The notes under the pieces are model-generated. The model saw nothing but the letters and a program-made list of their open reading frames with translations. It did no database searches and had not been told where the DNA came from. A program made the position numbers and the translations under genes. This document shows, in pieces, positions 48,243-59,294 of a stretch of 64,000 nt of DNA; position 1 is the first letter of the stretch; every line of letters begins with the position of its first letter. Source of the DNA: Paracyclopina nana (Eukaryota > Arthropoda > Copepoda > Cyclopoida > Cyclopettidae); NCBI GenBank assembly GCA_019096065.1, contig JAGUCH010000001.1, positions 2,418,001 through 2,482,000 on the forward strand, read 5' to 3'.

Positions 48243-51224
48243 AATCAGATTATGACCAAAGTCGACTGAACTGATGGTTACTACCAGAATTCATTGCTAC
48301 AATATTGGATCCAGAACGTTTTGATGCAATTAAAAAGCGGCTTAGATTTAGCTTAATGGGCCTCGTTTGACGTAAAAGATGATCGATCGGTTTTGATTCA
48401 GCGTGATGATCTTTAGAAAACCACGCACATCAAATTTGAGACAAAAGTTAGTCGGAGCAAACTTCTTGCGGTTCAATGAAAAAATCTGACCACAAAGACT
48501 AAGTTGGCAAAATATTGCAATTTGCAAGCCAAATCGCTAATTAAAGCTGCTCGATATAAGCTTCCAAATTATGCTCAACGTTATTATGTAACGCGTGCGT
48601 GGTTACAATTTCTTCTTGGGAACGTTCATGAGTAGCAGCACAGCCTCAGGCCAAACTGAAGCTTCCAGAGAGATGGTGGTGCAATCCAAGTTGTCCACCT
48701 GAAGAAGCCAAGAACTTCAAAAAGTCCGAGCAACTCAATGAATTGTATTATTAAGCGAGCTTTTCGCAGAATCAATTTTATAAATGTATTGTACTAAGAA
48801 TATGGATAAATATAGTACTCCATATGTTTCACAAGGTTGTACATAGTAGGAGTAAAAACATTTCACAAAGAAACAGCTGGACTATAGTAAAACCTGTTGC
48901 CATTCACAGTATCATTTAAGAACGAGACCACGCACTGCTTTACTACGCATACTACTATAACAACCCTCCGAGCCAAATAACGCGCGTGACCACGCCTAAC
49001 CATGGCATTTTGAAGCTGCGCAAAGTGATCAAGTAAAGGAAAAAATGAAATTGAGCCGTCCATGTAAGACAATGGCCTTTATTTTGGAAACAATTTAAAG
49101 CCTCGTTGATCAAAGTGAGTCATTTTTATTGCCATGCACACGAGAATGAATTTCTTCCCAAAATCATGCAGTGTGACGATTTCCATCCAGCCAACAATTA
49201 TGCCCTCCAGGGTTGGGAAACGATGATCATGGGTAGCAACAACGCAGACCAAACCAGATTGAACCAGACCACAGTGGGCCTCGCTTCGAAAAAAGTTACG
49301 AAACAGTCGCAATTACCATAATTTATTTGACATGATTTGATGATTTGGGGGTCAACTCTTTTTTCTGAAAAAGAAAGTTTCGCCCATGGTGCAAGTTAAG
49401 CTGGGTAGCTGCCAAGCTCTCCAATCTGCTCCAACAAGAAGATGAAAAGTACAAAAAGCACTGAGGCCATTACTTTTGGCCCCCGTGAATTATGATGACA
49501 TTTTTGATTCAACCAGATAGCATACCTAACTATAAAAATATCCAATTGTTTAAGCCAAAAGATCATTATTCTATGCATTTCGGCTATTTTTCCCACGATA
49601 CCAAAACCGATTCAATAAAACATGCGCTGAAAATGTGCGTTTTTGTGCAATTATTTTACAGCAAACATAATCGCGCAGTACATTTAAATCCAATTTTTGC
49701 GCACATATTTAGTGGTCACTCGATGTATAAAACCATAAGTGCGAGACAAAGAATAAGTGCAAGGCTGTCGAAATAAAAACTCTTTGGGCCAGTGTGCATG
49801 CATTATTATCTTCAGGTGGTCCTATCGCAGAAGTTCAAGTGGTTTTTTCCAGGCACATTTTGACCGTGACCATGGTCACCTCGTTGCCTCAGGCATCATG
49901 AGGGTGAAAAAGACGTTCAGGTTGAACTTGGCCGCGCGGCGTTGCTGTTTCCAAGAAAAGTCTGCACCACAAAACGAAGCTCTCTAGCTTCACCTGCAGC
50001 AAAAATGGTTTCTTGCTGTACGATTCTCACCAATGCTTTGTCAGGTGGAAATATGGTGCAATGCCTGAATTATGCCTCGCTTCCGACGGAAAATTTACTT
50101 TTCACCCACTTGAAGAGTCATTCAATTTTAAACTTCTTTAATGAGTTGTGCCCGAATTTCAGTTGTGGCTGAAATTCGATATGCCTTTTAGTGGCTGGAG
50201 CCCGTATTTGCATTGCTCGAAAAACGCCAATTTTGCGAATCAAAAACGAGGAAATTTTGGCTAGAGCATATGGAAAAATTGCAGCACTGTTGCAGTATAC
50301 AAAACTCCTACGCTACTTGGTGTTAAACGTGGGAAAATACTTTACACTTTCAATCCATAAGTTTTTGTAACGTGTAAAGTATTTGACGACTCAGGCTGTA
50401 TACCAGAAACGTATAACAACAATTATGGGGTAATCATCTATGCCTCGTTTCCTTAAAATCTTACGACAGCCTTAAATGAAATGCCTAAGTTTTCGTACTC
50501 CTGATTAATCAAAACACTTCAAACTCATGTGACCAAAAGAGGTGCGAAAAGTGGTTTACTTAAAGCTATCAAAAATGAGTAAAAATGATCAGTACTAAAA
50601 TAGGAGGCTTAAGTAAAAAGCAGATTTAACGGAAGGAAAAAAATTTCCTTTATAGATGAACACAGCATTATTGTGCGTGATCTTAAAGCGCATGTTTGTA
50701 TAGCCCAGAGTTGGCGGATAAAAATTGGAAGTGTGTTAGTCATGAACAGATTTTCGCTATAATTGGCCTCTAGTTTTGGTGGTCAACTAGCCACATATTT
50801 GCATACAAAGCTTAGCTTCGTCTTTTCTAAGTCTCAGGGTACATCAAAAACCGTAATTGGGTGCCATTTCAGATTGAATCGCGATGGCTGCAACGCGTAT
50901 TTAAACTAATCAGCTTTCATTCCAAATTGTTACATTATTCGAAATTGGACTCTAAATTCTGCTGTGGGCATGTTATACAACAGAAATTCCAAGCTTGTAA
51001 GCCGGTTCTGGCCCAGGTGTACGTACCTACGTCGGTTGCGCCAGAAAATGATGCAACCGACATTTGACCAGCGCAGCAGCAACGAAGCGAAGCTCTCCGT
51101 AGACGGTTTGCGGCTTAGGTACAGAATGGCCATTTCCATGGAGGTTTGACGGCGCTAATCACGGCTTGCAGACACCCTGTACGAGCATGACTTTTACGCC
51201 GAACCGAAGCGGGTTCGGGTTCCG
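48243..51224. other. Intergenic region, little recognisable
   Basis: Three kilobases without a frame I can support, no RNA gene and no clear repeat. Short overlapping frames on both strands near 49080-49320 have mixed composition without domain motifs. The last part becomes promoter sequence for the secreted-protein gene. Confidence 0.45.
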
Positions 51225-51232
51225 TATAAAAG
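51225..51232 (+). promoter_or_regulatory. TATA box of the small secreted-protein gene
   Basis: TATAAAAG in GC-richer sequence. Starting about 30 nt downstream, a short 5-prime exon would run to the donor at 51290/51291 (CTTG, then GTAAGC). Splicing to the acceptor ending at 51358 places the ATG at 51397, in a CACCATG context. A strong TATA box and near-optimal start context suggest high expression. Confidence 0.7.
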
Positions 51233-51396
51233 GCCCTGCCACCCATCACTCCTCATGCCATTTTGTCTGCAACACTTCAAGAGATTCTTGGTAAGCTCTC
51301 ACAGCGGTTGTATTCAAAGCTTTTGTTCTCTGTCATTGCTTCTCTTAATTTAATGTAGATTCTCGTAAAGCACCTGCACCAAGTCTAATCATCACC

Positions 51397-52200
51397 ATGC
51401 AAGCCATCACCGTCGCTCTGGTCCTCCTCGCCTCTCTGTGGGCTGTTGACGCCACTGGAATCTTGGCTGCTGCCATCCTCGTCAAGGCTGCCATCATCAA
51501 GGGTGGTGCCATTGGCATTGGAGCTGCTTACCTCGCCAACAGAGCTCGCAATGGAGGCCGTGGAAGCCGTCATGGAGGTTGGGGATCCTCTTCCGTTAGG
51601 TAAGTTTTCACATACTACATATATGTATTTTTCTTCATCGTAGAAGCGTTTTCGTAAAATCTCCCAAATAATTAATTTTTTCAAAAGTACACCGAAGAAA
51701 AACTTTTTTTGTCCCCTAGTACATTTTTGTGTACAGATTTGAATTATTTATGTAAAACTCCGCGTAGTATTCTAAATACAGCTAGTATGTATTTATAATA
51801 ATACTTTTAAAACAGGCGCGTGTATTCTCGTAACCCCGGTTACGGAATCACTGGATACCGTCTTGGCAAGAGGTCCGTTGAGGAAGATGAGACCATGACT
51901 GAAACCCTTCTCTTGGCCAGCCGTGCCGATGCCGATGACTGCGCCAAGAAGATGATTTGCATGCTCAATGCTCAAGATGCCAACACCCTTGAACAAGAGG
52001 AGCTCGCTATCGCCAAGGCTTTCGGCCAAAACGAGAGCATCGATGTTGCCGCCGTCACCGTCGAGTTCGACTTGGCTGCCATCATGGGCAAGAAGGTCGG
52101 TGCTGACCAATGCACCATCATCTACTCCAGGTGCCCCTACGAGACCAAGGATATTTTGGAAGTGCTCAGACAGCCCAACGCGTCTTACAACCAAATCTAA
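51397..52200 (+). CDS. Small secreted protein with four-Cys domain and dibasic site
   Basis: Two coding exons (51397-51599 and 51816-52200) give 195 aa. The signal peptide is residues 1-19 or so. A hydrophobic Ala/Ile/Gly-rich stretch and a Gly/Arg/Ser-rich stretch follow. Then comes a KR site (GYRLGKR, then SVEEDE) where a prohormone-convertase-like enzyme might cut. The C-terminal part has the spacing DDCAKKMIC ... VEFDLAAIMG ... QCTIIYSRCPY. I recall this four-cysteine pattern from uncharacterised arthropod proteins, but I cannot name a function. Codon use is strongly biased to C- and G-ending codons compared with neighbours, consistent with high expression. It could be cuticle- or haemolymph-related. 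Confidence 0.85.
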
Positions 52201-52809
52201 AAAACATGCTTCTAATTCCCCCATCTAAAAAAGTGCAAAATTTCCTTCACTCGAACAAAAAGCTACCAAAAACAGTAATTTTCACTTTGAGCAAAAATGG
52301 CCCCCGCTGATACTTGTTTTGAGCTTGGAGCATGAGCTTTGAGCCGGTGCGATACAAAGTTGGTTTTGGATTCAAAATTAATGGCATATTTTGGACCCCA
52401 CTTTTGAGCATGGCCAAAGAACTCGGCCTCCACCATGGCAAAACTATTAGTAGCGCCCATTGAAGCCATATGTGTATTTAAGTTGTCAAGCACGCGTTGG
52501 TGAAAAAAAAAATACCCACAAAAAGTTACTTTACACACGCTACTGAAACTGTAGAAAGAAATTGCAAATCTCTTATACCAATATTGGGCACTAACTGCTG
52601 TGCTGTCTTAGTCAATGTAACATTTACAAAAAAATCTCCAGCCAATTTCTTTTGAAAAGTTTGCAGTAGCCACACAAAAGTACTGATCATTTGAGGCATT
52701 AAAAATACTACTTTTTAAAAAAGATACGATGCAATTGATAACTTCAATTCTATATTCTACAACACTGCCCAAATAAACGATACAAAAAGAACTTTCATTC
52801 TAATTTATC

Positions 52810-54149
52810 CTAACATGTTGAACATTCTGGGTAGCCTTTCAGGCAAGTTTCTCCATGGTACATGCCATTCTGGTCCATCAGCTTTAGCTTGTGAGTCTTG
52901 TAGCTTTCCACGATTTCTCGCACAGAATGAAACTCCTTTATGGAAAAATCGAGCACATTAGTTTTCGTGAATGGGAAGAATCGTCGATATTCCCAGTTAC
53001 TTTACCACTTCATTCCTCTTTTTCTTTCCCAAGGCAAATTTGCTATTGGGCAAAGCCCTGATATTGAGGTTGAAGGTTTTATTCTTGAAATACAACGTCA
53101 TGCTGTAAGGAGACTTTTCACTTCCATGATTGGACTTTCGAATGACAAAGGTGCCATCAATTTGGCCTGTAAAAATAATTTCTGCACTGAAAAAGTTTAG
53201 TCTACGCTCAAAAAGTGTATACCTTTGGATACCATTCGTTCGGCTTCTTCTCTCGTTCCATTGAAATACCAGGGGTAGTGGTGCATATTTCGGCAAATTG
53301 GGGTCGCTGGCAAAGGCCGCGAAGTGCACGAGGAATGGGAAGACACTGATCAAAATAATTAAATAAGACTCTAAGAGAAGCAATTATATAGATAATTGTA
53401 CCGCTCGTTGACAAGCAGGATGAGCTCTCTTTCAATGCCTGAAGAATAACCTAATTAATTCCTTTAGCTGCTGTATCTTTATATGTACTCACTGGATCCA
53501 AAAATGTATCCACTGATAGCTTTCGACCAGTCATTGAGCCTCCTTCGGACGAACCAGGCAGAGAACCGCTATGACCTCTCATCCTCAAATTAGGCAAAGT
53601 GGCACTAGACACTGGTGCATTTGGACTTTTAAAGTACTGCTGAAGATGCTGTGGGATCGCTATTTCCTCCGGCATTAGGTACTCTTCATCGTCCATCACA
53701 GGATATGATTGTTCCTCATCTTGATGAACCTTAAATTGCAAAAACTTAAAAGCACGATTTTCAATAGCGTAACAATAATTTTCCACTTTGGTTTTCACAA
53801 CGTCTGGAAGTCGACTTCGTGGTGGCTTTGGCGGAAGCTTCGGTGGCCTGGCTTTCGTTTCCGGAACAAATTGCTGATTGAAAACCTAAACCATGGAAAA
53901 TCTATAGTAAAAGGACGCAATCAAATTATAAACTAAGATACGTACTTGAGGTTGCCTCGATGGAATGGGATATATTTCTTCTGGTTCGTAAATTGGCTCG
54001 ACATGGTGATTTGTCTCTGTGGAGCTCTTTCGACTTTCCCCTTGATCAGGTTGATAAGTAGCGTTATTCTTGAACCTTTCCCTAATTTCATTGACAATGT
54101 CCATTCTTTTTTTAGGGTCAGTTGAATTTTTCCTTAGGCTTGACTCCAT
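52810..54149 (-). CDS. SH2 adapter resembling SLP-76/BLNK/CLNK
   Basis: Exons (minus) 54149-53946, 53885-53493, 53438-53402, 53345-53223, 53166-53006 and 52935-52810 join to 1044 nt, 347 aa. The N-terminal two-thirds are disordered, with tyrosines in acidic or YxxP settings (TYQPD, PIYEPEEIYPIP, DEEYLMP) and a Pro-rich SH3-ligand-like stretch (RPPKLPPKPPRSR). One SH2 domain ends the protein: WYFNGTREEAERMV (alpha A), GTFVIRKS (phosphotyrosine-binding Arg in the FLVR position), YFKNKTFNLNIR, FALGKKK, FHSVREIVESYKTHKLKL. The strand NKTFNLNIR with FALG and the C-terminal position resemble the SLP-76/BLNK family, which links tyrosine kinases to PLC-gamma and Vav. Within exon 2 a 66-nt AT-rich stretch with GTGAAA...TTTAAG ends could be an in-frame intron, which would shorten the product by 22 residues. 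Confidence 0.85.
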
Positions 54150-54392
54150 TGTACAAAATTCAGATAAGAGTTCCAATATCTTTATTGCAGCGCATGTGTG
54201 CACACTCTTGCTGCGCACTGTTGACACGATTCAAAGAAACTCTGCAAAATCTTATCAAAATTGTCGAATTTGTCAATCAATAGTACTCCAAGGTTTATTG
54301 TTATCATAGCACACGTCATAAATACTGTAAACTATTACTTTTTGGTTAGTTTCAAAGCAGTGAGATTCGCACAGCATAAATTAAGTAGATGG

Positions 54393-57300
54393 CTACTTTT
54401 TCTTCCCACTTTCAGTCAAACTTGTCTGCGTCTGGATCTCACGCATGGCCACATCCGACTTGGACGCATTTATGTTTTCTTCATCTGACAAGCACTGTTG
54501 CATTTCCTCATCATCGGGCATGGCTTGCATTGGCTCGTCTTTTTTGCAGCAGCAAAAAATGGGGCAGAATTTGAGTCCACAGCCACAGAGTTGAACACGA
54601 GTCAAATTCTTCAATACGTGATACCTTTTGTAATAAAGGGCCAAAAAGAAGACGCCGATGAAAAAAGAGGCCAGTCTGACGTCCCAGGAGTAATATAAGC
54701 CAGACCTGGTTTTCACACCACCATTGACCACTTCAACCACCATGGCAATGAGATTCAGGGCGAGCTGGACGAACAGAAGCCAAAAATACTCCATCTTTGT
54801 TCGTCGCGGATTGAATAGCTTTTTGTTGATGAAGCCTTTCTCAACAAGCTCGTTGAACAGATCTTCAACGATTTCGTCATTGCTGGAGTCGCAAAAGATC
54901 TTCTTTGTTTTCAGCTTAATCTTCACATCATCCAGCTTGATCTCGTGAGCCGGATCGTTCCACCAGACCTGGAGGATTTCTTTTCGGAGATTCTTCTTTG
55001 AGTGGATTTCACTCAGATTTGGAATGGCAAATAGGTCCGAATTGGACACATTAGGGGACTTGTTTTGGTACTGAACTTTGGCACTTGCACTATGAGATCG
55101 CTTGTGTCCCATTTGGGCTGCTTTCTCAGCAGCCTTCAGGTCGTTCACGTCACTGATTGAATGCTTTCGCTTTTCGTTCATGGTTCTCTGCAGTTTGATG
55201 ACAGCCTCTTTCTTGTCTCCACTCTCGTCCGGTTTGACCTCGTCCCAAGTCATAAATGGAATGACAACCAGCGTGTTTGCCAAGACATGCACAAGTCTGT
55301 CTTCCAAACAGGCCTCTCTAAACTCGGGAATTCGAAACCACTTGAAGCCATAAATGAAGGCAAATTGAACGAGGAAAAAGACGAGGCAAATGATGGAGGC
55401 TGGCAAAAGGGAGATGTAGGGCTCCATTTGTCCCACATCCGTGAAAGTGGGCATTTCGGCGGTGGAGAACAATGCGAGGCTGGCTGTCATTCGGGTAACA
55501 AGGTGACTAGCAATGTACAGCCCAAAAATGCCTTGCCCAACCAGGGTCATGTTTGAGTTCTTGTTTTGGTACACATACCTTGCCAAGGCAGTGATGACCA
55601 TGATAAAGGAGTACAATATTGACAGAACGATGGCCACATCTCGGATCAGGTTAAGCTGCTGCAAAAAGGAGGTTGCTGTCTCGCTGGCTTGCCCCTCCGA
55701 GGATTCGAGGCTGAAAAACTCCACAATCTTGGCTTCAACACCTCTCATGAGATTGATTTTTCTACCGGGCCTCGGGCACACCAGATGGATCAAAATGAGG
55801 ACATTGATGACACTGATCGATTCTATGGAAGCTTGAACGACTCTGCAAAAATAGAACTAAGTGAGCAAAACGATGATAGCATGCCATGCTATTTTAGGCA
55901 AGGACATTTTGAGGAAATCAAAAATTAGGTCCACGTTTCCGCGTGGGTTTTACGAAAATTGAAACGCAATTTCGTGCAACATGCGAGCTTCCTGTACTTT
56001 TACCTATAATACGAATAGAACCTTCTGTTCAAGGCAGCTCGATATCGCATCCGTTGGATCGTGTAAAACAGTGACACTTTCTTGTCATCCGAATCCTTGT
56101 CTCGTTGCTCCTCAAGGGCCATTTCCTCAGCCTCCTTCTCCTCGTTGTTGCCCAGATCGTATTCAATGCTACCCTGACACTGAAGATCTCTCTTGTACTT
56201 GTATTCTTGCTCTCGATAGAAAATGAAGTTGGCCAAAATGATGGTTGGCATTAAGGGAGCGAGAATGACGCTAGCAATCGTAATGGCAATTCTTCTTTTG
56301 GGGTTGGCTTCCTTGTTGTGATCACACAAGTTGAAAACTTTGGGGCTTGACAACGCGGAAAGGACCATAAATAGAATCTAAAAAAATGTCGATATTTGAA
56401 AAGGGCCTAAAAAAACTGGTTCAGAGCTTTCTAAATTCGTATAGGAGACTTGCATAAAATGCTCTTTTGAAGAAGTGGCTTTTCCAATGAATCCATAGCA
56501 AATATTTGCTGACGTCCGTCTTAATCGCAGGAAGCCATTGCACAAAACGCATTTTACCTGAACAAAGACTATGGCAAAGATGATGGTGACGAGCAAGGCA
56601 GCTTCGAAGTCGTAGGACGGGTTGAAAATGTCGCCCCCAGACATGTCATACAAAGAAGTGTAAATCAAGTAGGCAAAGGCTACGTCCTTTCCAATATCAA
56701 AGTATAAGGCACTCGCTCCCAAGAGTGGAACTATTGCGTAGAACGTAATATTGTGCAGCTTTGTGAGGATGCCAAAGCAAGATCGAATTGGCGCTGGAGC
56801 AGTTTCAGTGCGCCATTTGCGCATGGCCAATTTGAACGGTAGGTATCGATTGTAGACGCCGTCCCAAAATCCGGTTCCTTCGCTCACAGAACTGATGACC
56901 AACTTGAGCACTTCGCTGGACCCAAGGTGAAGTCGCCAGCATTTCACCACCTCGTTAAAGTCATTATTGTGAAAGTCCTTCTCCCAATTCAACAACTGGT
57001 CAGTTGCCCTATTTAATCGATCAGGAGAGGCGTACCTAAAATATAGGTCTACGTAAGCGAGAATTGAATAGGAGCAGGTAATAAGGACTGCTTACCTAAA
57101 CACCAGGTATTGGTACATATTCCGATACATTAGTGGATCCTGATGAACTTCTGCGTAGAGCCGTTGGCCAGTGTGATCACATCTGTTAACTAAGCTTCGC
57201 TTCCTCCAATTCCCTGGTTTTTCAAGGATATTGATAAGCTGCATCGGCAGACCGTAGCATTTTTGCTCGACGTGAGCTGTCGTCTCGCTTTCGTCACCGT

Positions 57301-58883
57301 AGCACACAGAATCGGCTTCATCGGGGAGATTTTTGGCACGTATTTTAGTTGTGGATCGATCCATGAGTTCCCTCATCGTTTTACTTTTTTTGGATTGGCA
57401 AAAGCCGCAGTTGAGCAGATTCGTCTGCAAATGTAAAGCTAAAAATTAAAGGAATGTGAATTAATGGGTTAGTAACTAAGGAAAAGCTAAATGAAAAAGG
57501 AGGAGAAACATTTGTTAGAAATCATGCAAGAAGCTGGAAAATCACCTTGTTCATGAGTACTCTAACGATGAAGGAAGAAAACACTGCTAGGCCAGATATT
57601 GTCATGACCACGATGAGCAGCATCCACCATTTGACAAAATCTGGAAAAAATGCGACAATAGTAGAAGTGACGCGTACATCAATCAAAAAGCTTTATCAAA
57701 GGACCATTATTGTATAGTGTTGCAAGCAGCAATAAGAGACGAACCTAAATTGTAACCGAAAAACATAATGCGACATCCTAGACATAGAAATCAACATCTT
57801 ACATGTACGAGCAAATGGTTAACAATTTCGCTTACTCGCTCTTTCATCGCTTCCATCCAGACAATCTGGAACTCCATTGGCCACCAACGCCACATCAATG
57901 CACCACCCTGAATTACACCTCCACTTTCCAGGATCACTGCAAGATCGACAACTGTCCACGAACTCTGGCAAGGTGCAGATGGTCACATTCCCAGGGCACT
58001 TGATGTGCTTCTGACCAAGCCAAGAAGCACACCCAGTTGATGGAAATAGATTGCAGCCCTCCTCCTCGTCGCTGCCATCTTTGCAGTTTTTGAAGCCATC
58101 ACAAACGTGCTGCTGAGTTATGCACAACCCATCATTGCACCTCCAAAACTCTCCCAGTCCTTGGGTCTCAGAACAAACGTCTCGAGTAGTGTTAGCTCCA
58201 TCTTTCAAGTCATCAAAAGGGCACTCTGACAAATCAGGAACACACTTGTGACTGTGTGGGCATTTTACGTGCTTCTTTGCGTTCCACGAATTGCAACCAG
58301 TTTCTAAGGAAAAAAGCAGATTATTGATTCAATGTTTCTCCAATTTGCTCATTTCAACGATAAAATTGGAAAACTGCACGGAAGGCCAACAAACTAGAAA
58401 ACAATATCTGACACTAGGCTGAATCTGGTAGGAATTACGTAATGCCAAATCTGGCTAAATCCAGATACGTATATAGGTCTCAAATCAACCTTTTTCCAGA
58501 TTGAGGCCTCTTAGGCATTGTGCAATGACCAAATTGGAACAAACCTCACCTGGATACAGGAAGCAACCAACAGTTTCGTCCGAGTTGTCAGGATGGCATT
58601 GTTCAGTGTTGAAGTCACAAACCCAAGCCAAAGGGATGCATTCTGAATGGGGTTCAAGGCTACACCTCCACCCGGGCTCTCCGTCAAACATTGAGCAATT
58701 TCGCCCCCTCTCAGCAATTCTCACCAAGTTCGACGCACTGAATTATATAAACCACGTGACTTAGTTGGCGGAAAAAAACAGAAAACAAAAAAATAAAACT
58801 TACGCGAAATCGTCGAGAGGAAAGACGACCGGAATCCACGCCAAAATCCACAAGAATCTGATCCATCCGATCGTGTTCGCCAT
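54393..58883 (-). CDS. Multipass membrane protein with extracellular LDLa repeats, XK-like core (tentative)
   Basis: Nine exons (minus: 58883-58804, 58737-58550, 58303-57836, 57777-57745, 57640-57546, 57424-57096, 57035-56558, 56377-56004, 55842-54393) join to 3495 nt, 1164 aa. A signal peptide is followed by three to four LDL-receptor class A modules: a divergent first (CSLEPHSECIPLAWVC...NSDETVGC), then WRCNDGLCITQQHVCDGFKNC...DGSDEE and WRCNSGWCIDVALVANGVPDCLDGSDE. A 33-nt exon leads to the first membrane segment (WWMLLIVVMTISGLAVFSSF). About ten more hydrophobic segments follow across exons 7-9, including LYFDIGKDVAFAYLIY and RVVQASIESISVINVLIL. These recall the XK/XKR scramblase pattern, but I am not sure. 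A cytosolic insert rich in Ser/Lys and an acidic tail after a Cys cluster (CGCGLKFCPIFCCC) complete it. Function unknown; surface receptor or lipid transporter are options. Confidence 0.72.
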
Positions 58884-59294
58884 GGTATTCTTACGAATTG
58901 TGAGTCATGATGGACAATGAAGGGGCCGACTCACTTCTCCTTATCACAAAGGGAAATTGGCTTGTATGTCAAAGGCAAGTGTTGCTTTACGCCGAGGCCA
59001 GGATGTTGACACTCCGATTTGGCGAATTTTTCAACGATGAATCCCCTTGTTTACTTCTAGCTGCCATTGAGAATTCCTTCGCCCAACTCAGTCATAGTAG
59101 ACGCAAGACGTCCTCTTTTCGATCCGACTACTTTGAGCATCGAGCGGCATTTTATGGGGCAAATCATTACAGGTTGAGTACAAGTGCATTCATTACTTCA
59201 TCGAAATCACTCATTGAATAGGCCAAGATAGGTTTATATTTCTGAATTGATGATTTCAAATGACGTTTTGATTGTTTTCGATAACCTTTAGTAT

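Noticed and set aside
49079..49321. Overlapping plus and minus frames of about 70 residues
   Set aside because: Neither shows a recognisable domain or splice partners, and both cannot easily be real; insufficient evidence.
56378..56557. Continuation of the multipass-protein frame past 56558
   Set aside because: A consensus donor (CAG|GTAAAA) at 56558 and an acceptor (TTTTTTTAG) at 56378 remove it; the read-through has no membrane pattern and ends in a stop.
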